A DNA stretch of 33,158 bases from positions 74,088 to 107,245 of the forward strand of contig SWDH01000042.1 of assembly GCA_005116945.1 (NCBI GenBank), read 5' to 3'. Both the position numbers and the translations under genes were made by a program. Position 1 is the first letter of the stretch. The number at the start of each line of letters is the position of its first letter. The DNA comes from Nitrospira sp. (lineage in GTDB: Bacteria; Nitrospirota; Nitrospiria; Nitrospirales; Nitrospiraceae). Of the stretch, positions 1 through 7,523 are shown piece by piece. The notes under the pieces were generated by a model. It had not been told where the DNA came from. It did not search any database and saw nothing but the letters and a program-made list of their open reading frames with translations.

Positions 1-1073
1 AAGGCATGCAGTTTGACCGCGGCTACATCTCCCCGTACTTCGTCACCAACGCCGAGCGGATGGAAGCCGTCATGGAAGACCCGCTTATTCTCATTTCCGA
101 GAAAAAGATCAGCAGCATGAAGGACTTGCTGCCGGTCCTCGAGCAGGTGGCCAAGATGGGCAAGCCTCTCGTGATCCTTGCAGAAGACGTGGAAGGCGAA
201 GCCTTGGCCACCCTGGTGGTAAACAAGCTCCGCGGCACGCTCAACGTGACGGCCATCAAGGCCCCTGGCTTCGGCGATCGCCGCAAGGCCATGCTGGAAG
301 ACATCTCGATCCTCACCGGCGGCCAGGTGATCTCGGAAGACATCGGCATCAAGCTGGAAAATGTGAAGCTCACGGACCTTGGCCGCGCCAAGCGTGTCAC
401 GGTCGACAAGGACAACACCACGATCGTGGAAGGTTACGGCGATCCGAAGAAGATCGAAGGTCGCGTGAAACAGATCAAGGCTCAGATCGACGAGACGACC
501 TCCGACTACGATCGTGAGAAACTCCAAGAGCGCCTCGCGAAGATCGTAGGCGGTGTGGCCGTCATCAATGTCGGCGCCGCGACCGAAACCGAAATGAAGG
601 AAAAGAAGGCGCGCGTTGAAGATGCGTTGCACGCCACCAAGGCAGCTGTCGAAGAAGGGATCGTCCCCGGCGGCGGAACCGCGTATCTCCGTTGCATCGG
701 CGCGTTGGATTCGCTCAAGCTGGTGGCGGAGCAGCAAGTGGGTGTCAATATCATCCGCCGCGCACTCGAAGAGCCGATTCGTCAGATCGCAGTGAACGCC
801 GGGATGGAAGGTTCCGTCATCGTCGAGAAAGTGCGCAATGACAAGAATGCCAGCGGTGGTTACAACGCCGCGACCGAGGAATATGTGGACATGATCAAGT
901 CCGGCATCATCGATCCGACCAAGGTGTCTCGTTGCGCGTTGCAGAACGCCGCGAGCGTCGCGGGTTTGATGCTCACGACTGAGGTCATGATCACCGAGAT
1001 TCCAGAAGAGAAGAAAGAGCCTGCCGGCGGTGGCGGTGGACACAACCACGGCGGCATGGAAGGCATGTACTAA
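1..1073 (+). CDS. groL: Chaperonin GroEL (60 kDa), N-terminus cut by window edge
   Basis: This is the ATP-dependent cytosolic folding chaperonin that forms double heptameric rings with GroES. The reading frame is open to the left edge. The first full codon is Gly at base 3, and the visible protein starts in the apical domain at the conserved GMQFDRGY stretch, about residue 190 of a ~545-residue GroEL. The remaining ~356 residues contain the [13 protein letters not shown] segment, the VGAATE motif and the VPGGGTA equatorial segment. The C-terminus is a Gly-rich flexible tail with two His residues, ending in GGMEGMY, as usual for GroEL. The ATG at base 6 is an internal Met, not the start. groES and any CIRCE operator would lie outside the window. 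A terminator follows at 1124-1164. Identification is certain. Confidence 0.98.
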   Translation, partial: GMQFDRGYISPYFVTNAERMEAVMEDPLILISEKKISSMKDLLPVLEQVAKMGKPLVILAEDVEGEALATLVVNKLRGTLNVTAIKAPGFGDRRKAMLEDISILTGGQVISEDIGIKLENVKLTDLGRAKRVTVDKDNTTIVEGYGDPKKIEGRVKQIKAQIDETTSDYDREKLQERLAKIVGGVAVINVGAATETEMKEKKARVEDALHATKAAVEEGIVPGGGTAYLRCIGALDSLKLVAEQQVGVNIIRRALEEPIRQIAVNAGMEGSVIVEKVRNDKNASGGYNAATEEYVDMIKSGIIDPTKVSRCALQNAASVAGLMLTTEVMITEIPEEKKEPAGGGGGHNHGGMEGMY

Positions 1074-1123
1074 GAGAAGACAAAGAGCTACTGGCAACTA
1101 GCCGATAGCTTGGCGTACACAGT

Positions 1124-1164
1124 GAAGGGCCTGGTGGATCAACCGCCGGGCCCTTCGTGTTTCT
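1124..1164 (+). terminator. Probable Rho-independent terminator of groL
   Basis: GAAGGGCC (1124-1131) pairs perfectly with GGCCCTTC (1149-1156). An inner GGT/ACC pairing is also possible, and a T-rich stretch (GTGTTTCT) follows. It lies about 50 bp after the groL stop codon. Confidence 0.75.
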
Positions 1165-1242
1165 GTGGCTTCTCCTTGCGCCACGATGAACATCAGTGTG
1201 AATAAACCGAGGGAACGTCCTTACAGACTCTTTCAGAGATCC

Positions 1243-1408
1243 TAGCAGGCTGTTCAGAAAGGCCGGAGGCGTGCCCTCTGGGGCGCACGGTGCGACGAAT
1301 AAGGAGCACCGCGTCTGTGCGCGCCGCCGAGTGGTGAGGCGGCCAGGTCCCCGTTGAAGGTCTGAACGATGCGAGAACGCCGCTGGCGGACTTTCTCAAG
1401 GCATGCTA
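1243..1408. repeat. MITE-like intergenic repeat, copy 1 (terminal inverted repeats)
   Basis: The left end reads TAGCAGGCTGTTCAGAAAGG. The reverse complement of the right end reads TAGCATGCCTTGAGAAAGTC, so the two ends form imperfect ~20-bp terminal inverted repeats. The right ~45 bp (from about 1354) match copy 2 at about 36 of 43 positions. There is no coding capacity and no transposase in the window. The right end overlaps the TAG stop codon of the minus-strand gene at 1406-1768. I recall similar sequences as dispersed repeats in Nitrospira genomes, but this could not be searched here. Confidence 0.6.
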
Positions 1409-1768
1409 GCCGCCTCCGGCGATTTCACTCGCCTGGAGCCGAATCTTCTCCTCCACGCTCGCCAGCATCTCGGCAAATTCTTTAGGTTGTGGCGCCGTTC
1501 TCGGATCGAAACACCCGGCATTCTGCAGCTTGTGCAAATAATTGAACTCCGTGAGCCACTTGCTCTTGTTGGCTCGTTCTTCCGCCAGCGCATAGTAGAT
1601 ATCATGGAGCGCGGTCTCAGGCGTAGAAAGTTGGAGGGTGCGCATATCGTTGAGGATGGTTGACACCGTCTTCTTACGAACGACTTGCATGCCTCTTGGT
1701 GAATTCATGAAATAGACTAAGGCCGCGCCGGCGGCGATGACCACAAGAAGGATCACGAGGATTTCCAT
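1406..1768 (-). CDS. Small single-pass membrane protein of unknown function
   Basis: I do not recognise a named family. The 120-residue protein starts with an N-terminal hydrophobic segment (about residues 2-21, MEILVILLVVIAAGAALVYF), so it is probably an N-terminally anchored inner-membrane protein. A charged cytoplasmic or periplasmic domain follows, rich in predicted helix (KKTVSTILNDM, ALAEERANKSKW, MLASVEEKIRL). The frame could open further upstream at a GTG ending at 1813, but the ATG at 1768 is preferred because it places the membrane segment at the very N-terminus. No strong ribosome binding site is visible for either start. The gene sits between two copies of a MITE-like repeat, and its stop codon lies inside the terminal inverted repeat of copy 1. 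The C-terminus may therefore have been set by insertion of that element. Confidence 0.6.
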   Translation of the reverse strand: MEILVILLVVIAAGAALVYFMNSPRGMQVVRKKTVSTILNDMRTLQLSTPETALHDIYYALAEERANKSKWLTEFNYLHKLQNAGCFDPRTAPQPKEFAEMLASVEEKIRLQASEIAGGG

Positions 1769-1827
1769 GGGAGGTAGCCTACACCCGGCAAGGAGGCCGC
1801 ACAAGTCACTCACCGATGCAAGAGAAC

Positions 1828-1932
1828 GCTTAACAAGGCCGCAGCGAGCGAAGAGACGGGTAGAGGCTTTGGTACCTTGAAGATCGGAGCGATGAGAGAA
1901 TGCCGCTGGCGAACTTTTTCAGCATCCTGCTA
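1828..1932. repeat. MITE-like intergenic repeat, copy 2 (degenerate left end)
   Basis: The right part reads CGATGAGAGAATGCCGCTGG and then CGAACTTTTTCAGCATCCTG, ending in CTA. It aligns with the right part of copy 1 with about 84% identity over 43 bp. The reverse complement of the right end, TAGCAGGATGCTGAAAAAGT, is a cleaner terminal repeat than in copy 1. The left end, around AACAAGGCCGCAGCGAGCG, no longer shows a clear inverted repeat. The element ends about 36 bp past the stop of the XRE gene. Confidence 0.55.
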
Positions 1933-1968
1933 GGGATGGGTTGGGATGTTCACTGGCATAGGGGGGAG

Positions 1969-2337
1969 TTATTTCGGCTCGCGAACAGGAAGGAGTCGTC
2001 GTTCAGGGCCTCCCGGTCTATTTTGATATCGTGCGATGAACATCTCCCCCGTAGTACGGGCATGATCCTCGGCCTCCTCTCGCGTCGCAAAGCGAGCCTC
2101 CCCCACTTGCCACCACGTTCTCGCACTAGCACTCTCTCCTAACAACTCCGTCACTGATACCCTCAGCGCCTTCGCCACTCGCACCAACGTGCTCAACGAA
2201 GGATCGTGCTGTCCCAATTCCAGCCTCGTCAGGAACGCGCGCGATAGGCCAGCGGTTACTGCAAGCTGCTCTTGGGTCTTACCACGGTGGGTTCGCAGTC
2301 GCTGAAGTTGTTTCCCGAAACGCTGAAGGGCACGCAT
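1969..2337 (-). CDS. XRE-family transcriptional regulator (Cro/CI-type HTH)
   Basis: The 122-residue protein has an N-terminal helix-turn-helix of the XRE/HTH_3 type (about residues 5-66). It shows KTQEQLAVTAGLSRAFLTRL as the recognition core, then PSLSTLVRVAKALRVSVTELL. The C-terminal ~50 residues (WWQVGEARFATREEAEDHAR) form a small extra domain that I cannot name and that may be a ligand or partner domain. It is predicted to be a cytoplasmic DNA-binding repressor. It lies 44 bp downstream of the large DUF4062-STAND-FGE gene on the same strand and is probably co-transcribed with it. Autoregulation of this pair is a reasonable inference, but no operator could be identified. Confidence 0.85.
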   Translation of the reverse strand: MRALQRFGKQLQRLRTHRGKTQEQLAVTAGLSRAFLTRLELGQHDPSLSTLVRVAKALRVSVTELLGESASARTWWQVGEARFATREEAEDHARTTGEMFIARYQNRPGGPERRLLPVREPK

Positions 2338-2381
2338 CGCATCTCCGATACAGAGAAGGGGGCCACGATTAAAAGATCACG

Positions 2382-4994
2382 TCAGAATGACGGGATCTCC
2401 TGAACCAAACGAAAGCCGACGCTGCTACCTCGGTCGTCGGCGGGGCTCCCAGAGCGGTTCGAAACACGCAGGACCTCTCGTTCGTTGTCCCAGGAGCCGC
2501 CGCGGACCACACGCTGGCCTGCTACCGACGCCTTCGTGACCACCGATTTGAACGCCTCAGGTTGTTCATACCCGTTTTGGCACCATTCCCAGATATTTCC
2601 CGACAGATCGAGAAGCCCGTGATGCGATGTTCCACTTGGATACAAGCCTACGGCGGTCGTCTGGCCCAGTCGGCTTTCCCAACTATTACATCGAGCCGTA
2701 TCCCAGCCGCCAGGCCATGGGTACTCCCTCGTTGGATCGCCTCCTGTGGCCGCCTGCTGCCATTCCCACTCGGTGGGTAAGCGAATCCTCGACTTCGTCT
2801 TATGGCTCAACCAGCGACAAAATGCCACGGCTTCATACCAGGAAACCGTTTCCCTGGGGGCATTGGCGTCCTTCCATCTCGGTTCAGCCGCCGCGTCGAT
2901 CTTCTCGAGGCCTTCCCACCAGGCGTCGTTCCCATAGCCGCAGTCGCCAATGAATACTTGAAATTGACTATTCGTCACCGGGTATTTGGCCATCTCGACC
3001 GCCTGAAGCATGAGACCACCCTGCGGAATCTCAATCCATGCGATATCCGGCAGACCGTCCTGGCACACGCCAACACCAGGCCGCGGATCGCCGAACTCCG
3101 CGAGCTTTTGACCGATCAAGAGGCGCTCTTGGTGAGAGAGTTTCTCGCTCGTAAGCTTCTCAATGAGCATCTGTTGTGGTTGTAGAAACATGCCAAGCTG
3201 AACCGATGGCGTTTTTTTGAATCGAGCCAGGGCCTGTTGAATCGACTGTGCCCGCTCATAGCGCCACAGCTCATGGAGATGCCCTCCAAGATCATGCCAT
3301 CGTATTGCTGCCTCCTCGGAGTAATCGATAAGTCGCAAGTCGGCTCCGTTACTATCGATCCAGTCTTTAAGCTTGTGCCAGGCGACGAACAGTTTTTCAT
3401 GCGCCACTTCTACAACTGAGTCCTGCTCATTGCCGCTCTTTACCAATACCCGGCAATCTGGCCCTGCCAGCGCATCAATCAGATAGTTCGCAGCCTTGTC
3501 TGAAATAAAGCGCGAGAATGCCGCACGCTTTCTCGTCGGCGGACGCTCACGTTCGAGGTGCACCAACTCTGCAAAGACGTTGTCGAAGGCGCCTCGAACA
3601 TCGGCAGCTAATCCAGCCATAACCTGATCGGCCTGCGTGCCGATGGCGCCGGCCACCCCGCCAATGGCTTTGTAGGTGTCATGGGTAAAAGTCCGCTCAC
3701 ACCGACGCTCATACAGTTGCTTTAGGACATAGGCAACAAGCGGTAAACTCCCAGGTTCTTGAGCAGATTCTCGTAAAATCTCATCAACTACTTGAGGATC
3801 AAAAGTGTGGCCTGTCGCATAGGCGGGCTGTTCAATCATGTCTTGCAATGCCCTCGGCGATACCGGACCCAGGTGATAGTGGTACCCGGCGTTGAGGACT
3901 TGGAGAATCGGCTCCGATTCTTCAAGACGTGCGATAAATTCACTACGCACAGTGGCGACCAGACGCACACGGTTCTGCTTATACTGGGCTGTGGCCACAA
4001 GTTGTGCCAGGACATTTTGAATGTCCTCGTGGTGAAAGCCACGCGTGAACAGCTCTTCCAGTTGGTCGATAAACAAGACCACTTCCTGCCCCTGGGCCAG
4101 GTGCGGAGCGAGAAGTTCCCCGATAGTCGTCTGACGCCCAGCCAGATCTTTGGCAAGTTCAGGTGCAGGTCGTGAGATTCCCCGGAAGATCTGTTTCAAG
4201 CCCTGTGCAAGTGAATGAAATGGGGTCTCGCCATCACTCGGCTGGATGCGCTGCCAGACCCAGTGCTGGCTACCTGGGAGCCGCCCTTCGTCAATGATGG
4301 CTTGCCACAGCCCGGCTGCTACCAGAGAGGACTTGCCTGACCCGGACGCCCCACTCACGAGGAGGACACGGCACTCGAGCTCGCTCATCTTGCCGACCAG
4401 GTCATCGATCTCCCGGTCGCGCCCGAAAAATAGCGAGGCATAATTCTCGTCGAACCACAGCAGGCCTGGATAGGGAGATTTGCCATCAGGCCAATCGATG
4501 CGCACATGCTTCTGAGGCTCAGCCTGGATCAATGCATGCTGTGTCAACCAGCGGGCCAGCGTCCCTGTCAGATCGATTGAGCGAGGCTCTAAGCCAAACG
4601 ATTCCACACCATGGCGTTTCTTCAGCTGTTCACGCCAGGTTTTGATCTCTACATCCTTGTCCATCTCATCGAATTTTCGAGGCCATGGCGCATCCTCTAA
4701 AAGCATGAAGGGGACAATATCGACGCCTTGCTTGACTGCCGCGTCGTATTCCATCTGTGTGATGCTCCGCGTTTCGCCATCGGGCACATAGCCTCGACGA
4801 AATCCAACAAGGAGCACGCACAGATCACAACCATGAAGCCGATCCTGGGAAAATCTCTTTGGTTCCTCGCTGTCCGCAGGCCACTCTTCCATGGGGTCCA
4901 CGACAAAACCCGCTCGCCGCAACGAGCGGATCACGTGAGCCCGATGGTCCTTGAGATCCTCAAATGTGGAAGACACAAACGCTTTGTACGCCAT
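2382..4994 (-). CDS. DUF4062 - STAND ATPase (nSTAND1-like) - FGE/sulfatase-modifying-factor fusion protein
   Basis: The protein has 870 residues. Residues 1-~150 are a DUF4062 domain (KAFVSSTFEDLKDHR start, then CDLCVLLVGFRRGYVP), a TIR-like Rossmann module. About 172-450 is a STAND P-loop ATPase. It begins with PYPGLLWFDENYASLFFGR, typical of nSTAND1, and carries Walker A GASGSGKSS (215-223) and Walker B VVLFIDQLEELF (305-316). The middle (about 450-640) is a helical linker. About 650-865 is an FGE-sulfatase (C-type-lectin-like) fold with YPVTNSQF, RLPTEWEWQQAA, DLSGNIWEW and VVRGGSWDNE. The paired cysteines of true formylglycine-generating enzymes near the C-terminus are absent, so this domain is probably a binding module and not an enzyme. 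By architecture it is a sensor-ATPase-effector protein of the kind found in anti-phage or stress signalling; this role is inferred. An XRE gene follows 44 bp downstream. Confidence 0.88.
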   Translation of the reverse strand: MAYKAFVSSTFEDLKDHRAHVIRSLRRAGFVVDPMEEWPADSEEPKRFSQDRLHGCDLCVLLVGFRRGYVPDGETRSITQMEYDAAVKQGVDIVPFMLLEDAPWPRKFDEMDKDVEIKTWREQLKKRHGVESFGLEPRSIDLTGTLARWLTQHALIQAEPQKHVRIDWPDGKSPYPGLLWFDENYASLFFGRDREIDDLVGKMSELECRVLLVSGASGSGKSSLVAAGLWQAIIDEGRLPGSQHWVWQRIQPSDGETPFHSLAQGLKQIFRGISRPAPELAKDLAGRQTTIGELLAPHLAQGQEVVLFIDQLEELFTRGFHHEDIQNVLAQLVATAQYKQNRVRLVATVRSEFIARLEESEPILQVLNAGYHYHLGPVSPRALQDMIEQPAYATGHTFDPQVVDEILRESAQEPGSLPLVAYVLKQLYERRCERTFTHDTYKAIGGVAGAIGTQADQVMAGLAADVRGAFDNVFAELVHLERERPPTRKRAAFSRFISDKAANYLIDALAGPDCRVLVKSGNEQDSVVEVAHEKLFVAWHKLKDWIDSNGADLRLIDYSEEAAIRWHDLGGHLHELWRYERAQSIQQALARFKKTPSVQLGMFLQPQQMLIEKLTSEKLSHQERLLIGQKLAEFGDPRPGVGVCQDGLPDIAWIEIPQGGLMLQAVEMAKYPVTNSQFQVFIGDCGYGNDAWWEGLEKIDAAAEPRWKDANAPRETVSWYEAVAFCRWLSHKTKSRIRLPTEWEWQQAATGGDPTREYPWPGGWDTARCNSWESRLGQTTAVGLYPSGTSHHGLLDLSGNIWEWCQNGYEQPEAFKSVVTKASVAGQRVVRGGSWDNEREVLRVSNRSGSPADDRGSSVGFRLVQEIPSF

Positions 4995-5175
4995 GCTATC
5001 TACGGCCTCGGTTGCACATGCCTCAGGCTATGTGGCAGACATACAAATGGCATAAAGAACACAGGGCAAAGGAACGTCCTGAGCAAGCCAGAAACATCGG
5101 CACTCTTTTCACGACGGTAGGAGATGAATATCTTGCTCATGATCTCGCACATTCCACACCGAACAACTCAAACGC

Positions 5176-5197
5176 GCCGGATGATATTTTATCCGGC
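5176..5197 (-). terminator. Hairpin downstream of the symporter gene, possible terminator
   Basis: GCCGGAT (5176-5182) pairs with ATCCGGC (5191-5197) across an 8-base AT-rich loop, about 40 bp past the symporter stop codon. The downstream tract on the minus strand (GCGTTTGAGTTG) is only weakly T-rich, so termination is uncertain. Confidence 0.4.
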
Positions 5198-5237
5198 CAT
5201 CGATGTAAAGAGAGAGCGGAATATTCCTCTGCGTTTC

Positions 5238-6596
5238 TCAGAATGGCTGTCTCTCTATTGGATTGGTGGTTTCGGATTGAGGTCGAAGCCCGATTGGTTC
5301 GGTAGCGGGCTCGATACGCCCGACATCGAGGAGGATGGCAACCAGCATGTCGCTCAAGACGTTCACGCCTGAGCGGGCTCGGGCAATGATCCAATCCACC
5401 GTCAGGATGAGTGGAATGGCGGCGACGATGACGTGGGTCGGCAAGCCGGCGGCTGAAAGAACGAGCGGCAACACGATCATCCCGGCTTCAGGAATACCTG
5501 CCACGCCGGCCCCTGCGATCATCGACGCAGCGACGATCAACAGTTGATTGCCCAACAGTAAATCGAAACCAAGCGCTTGGGCGAGAAAGAGCGCGGCCAT
5601 CGCTTCATAGAGGGTAATGCCATCATTGTTGAGATTGGTGCCGACACAGGCGGCGAGCCGCGCCGATTGCGGCGAGACCTGCATACGATCAAGGCAGCGG
5701 AGGGTGACCGGCACGGTGGCGAGGCTACTGTTGCACGACACGGCGGTCATGATCGCATCGGCCCCCTGACCCAGATAAATCTTTGGCGACTTCTTCCCCA
5801 CCAGCCAGGCGACGAGCGGGTAGTAGACGAGTGCGTGGATGGCAAGCCCCAAGAGCATCGCGGCGAGAAAGACCCAGAGGACAGCGAAGACGCCGATGCC
5901 TGCCTTGCCGACGACCTGCGCGACAACGCCGAACACGGCGAGCGGCACGGCAAGGATGATCCATCCGAGCATCTGCACAAGCCAGCGATAGATGCGCTCA
6001 ATGATCCGCGCGAGGGTATGGACGGCTCCGCGACCCTGGTCTGCCTCGCCCCGCAAGCGGCGAAGGATGGCACCGAGGCACAGGGCAAGAAGGACAACGC
6101 CGATGATATTGCCGCTCGAAAACGGCGTCATGATGGTGCTGGGAATATAGGACGCGAGGTATTCGATCGGACTCTGTGCACCGGTTTGCACAGTCGCTGG
6201 GGCGCCCGTCGATAACTTGGGGATTGGTACGAAGTTCAGCAATTCATCAACGTGGCCATGCCAGGCTAAGCCTGGCTGCCAGGTGTTCATGATCACAAGA
6301 CCAATGGTCATGGCTACGGAGACGTTGACGAGGCAGATGCCAAGGAGTTTTATTCCCTGGCGTAGCGGGAGGCTTGTGCGGATAAGGGCGTCGAGGATCG
6401 CAAAGAAAATCAGCGGGATGGCGAGGGTCTTGAGCAGCGTCACGACGAGCAGACCGAGCCAGCCAAGATCCTCGTTGCGCAGGCCGCCCAGATAGGGCTC
6501 CTGACCAAAGGCTGCTCCAAGCAGCGCGCCACAGGCCACGGCAATGAGCACTTGCGCGTAGAGCGGCAGAGGAATCCAGCGTGATGGTGCCTGCAT
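5238..6596 (-). CDS. SLC1/DAACS-family dicarboxylate or amino acid:cation symporter
   Basis: This is an inner-membrane secondary transporter of the GltP/DctA/SLC1 family, about 452 residues, close to the family norm, with many hydrophobic segments. The HP1 serine-rich loop reads AVSCNSSLATVPVTL. The TM7 cation-binding motif reads NLNNDGITLYE (NMDGT-like). HP2 reads GIPEAGMIVLPLVLSAAGLP. TM8 reads DWIIARARSGVNVLSD. The Arg that binds the side-chain carboxylate is kept, while the Asp that binds the amino group in aspartate transporters is Ala here. This hints at a dicarboxylate rather than an amino acid substrate (inference). The ATG at 6596 (MQAPSRWIPLP) was chosen over a GTG ending at 6638 because it fits the family N-terminus; neither has a convincing ribosome binding site. 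The gene stands alone and is divergent from the small secreted-protein gene. Confidence 0.9.
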   Translation of the reverse strand: MQAPSRWIPLPLYAQVLIAVACGALLGAAFGQEPYLGGLRNEDLGWLGLLVVTLLKTLAIPLIFFAILDALIRTSLPLRQGIKLLGICLVNVSVAMTIGLVIMNTWQPGLAWHGHVDELLNFVPIPKLSTGAPATVQTGAQSPIEYLASYIPSTIMTPFSSGNIIGVVLLALCLGAILRRLRGEADQGRGAVHTLARIIERIYRWLVQMLGWIILAVPLAVFGVVAQVVGKAGIGVFAVLWVFLAAMLLGLAIHALVYYPLVAWLVGKKSPKIYLGQGADAIMTAVSCNSSLATVPVTLRCLDRMQVSPQSARLAACVGTNLNNDGITLYEAMAALFLAQALGFDLLLGNQLLIVAASMIAGAGVAGIPEAGMIVLPLVLSAAGLPTHVIVAAIPLILTVDWIIARARSGVNVLSDMLVAILLDVGRIEPATEPIGLRPQSETTNPIERQPF

Positions 6597-6733
6597 AGTG
6601 GTTCGCGGAAGAATACCCCTTTCCCCACGAGAAAGCACGTGACGTTCTGAATCAGAACTAGAATGCGCCTTGCACTCTTCCTTCAGGAATGTCAGCCCAT
6701 CATGGTATAGTTTCAGAAACAGGGAGGCGGCGT

Positions 6734-6985
6734 ATGTACAGAACCATCATCAGTATCGTGGCTTTTTTGGTCGTAGGGTTTTCACAGGCTGCGGCAGCAG
6801 CCTCATCGGCCTCTCCCGATAATCATAAGACAGGGGACGGTAAGGGCCTCACGGTAGATGACCTCGGACGAGGGTTGAAAAGCGCCGCCAATAATATCGA
6901 GAAGGAGATTCCCAAATTCGGGTCTGCGGTTGGAAAGGCAATCAAGAAGATCACCGAGAAGGGGTCGGATAAGCCTGTGAAATAA
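6734..6985 (+). CDS. Small secreted protein, function unknown
   Basis: I do not recognise a family. The 83-residue product has a clear Sec-type signal peptide (MYRTIISIVAFLVVGFSQAAAAAS, cleavage probably after the Ala run). A mature ~60-residue Lys/Gly-rich region follows (LTVDDLGRGLKSAANNIEKE, AVGKAIKKITEKGSDKP) that could form one or two amphipathic helices, so it is a likely periplasmic or exported peptide. The ATG at 6734 was chosen because AGGGAGG lies 6 bases upstream (6721-6727), whereas an in-frame start at 6689 would place charged residues ahead of the signal peptide. A weak -10-like TATAGT is at 6706-6711. The gene is divergent from the symporter gene. Confidence 0.7.
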   Translation: MYRTIISIVAFLVVGFSQAAAAASSASPDNHKTGDGKGLTVDDLGRGLKSAANNIEKEIPKFGSAVGKAIKKITEKGSDKPVK

Positions 6986-7523
6986 AATATGAGACTCGCG
7001 CACACAGAATGTCGAGCATAAGTCCACTGAAGAAGACCGTTGTATTGCCTGTGACATGTCCGCCTCATAAGTGCGACCTACAAATCAATCAGATACACCG
7101 CACAGGCCAGATCAATCGAACCTACCTGCATTACTCCTACATGTGACACACCATCTGTTCCCCAGCTTCTGTGGGTAACTCTGTGGATGAGGGGGTTGTT
7201 TCGTTGAAAAGGCCGCCGCTGAAAGACCTTGTAGCTGTTTGCCTAATAATTAGGCATTGTGGCCTGCCCTATCGAGCCCCTATATTTTGTGGCTTGACGG
7301 ATCGATTCTTTCTTATTCCACGCATGTCGATTCTCGCGCGCGTTTTCGTTCAGTGCATACTTGAACTGCATCTCCCAATATGGGGTGATGAGAAATATTC
7401 TGCCCTTGAATAGGCATCATCACACGTCGCCATGAGACACCGGCAGAAAGCACGACCCGTACAACTGCATGTTGGGAAACAGTGGGATTCGTGAAATCGC
7501 TGTCGGACAGAGGTCGGACTGGG
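6986..7523. other. 538-bp intergenic region with no supported gene
   Basis: No convincing coding frame or RNA gene is seen. Two short features stand out. One is a tandem pair of DnaA-box-like 9-mers, TGTGGGTAA (7170-7178) and TGTGGATGA (7182-7190), each one mismatch from TGTGGATAA. The other is a palindrome GCCTAATAATTAGGC (7241-7255). No clear terminator was found for accC, whose transcript ends into this region. Confidence 0.5.
7241..7255. repeat. 15-bp palindrome, possible operator
   Basis: GCCTAATAATTAGGC is a perfect inverted repeat (7-bp arms, 1-base centre) in the intergenic region beyond accC. It could be a dimeric regulator site, but no adjacent promoter or gene start makes this firm. 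Confidence 0.3.

Noticed and set aside
3792-4175. Plus-strand and alternative minus-strand frames inside the STAND gene
   Set aside because: The 870-residue frame carries continuous domain homology with no frameshift. The other frames are shadows.
1969-5000. Complete diversity-generating retroelement at the FGE gene
   Set aside because: No reverse transcriptase frame and no second copy of the variable-region-like sequence occur in the window. Only the target-like C-terminus is seen.
5577-6215. 212-residue plus-strand frame opposite the symporter gene
   Set aside because: It is antisense to a gene with clear SLC1 motifs. Its His/Asp/Arg-rich composition is typical of a shadow frame, and it has no family resemblance.
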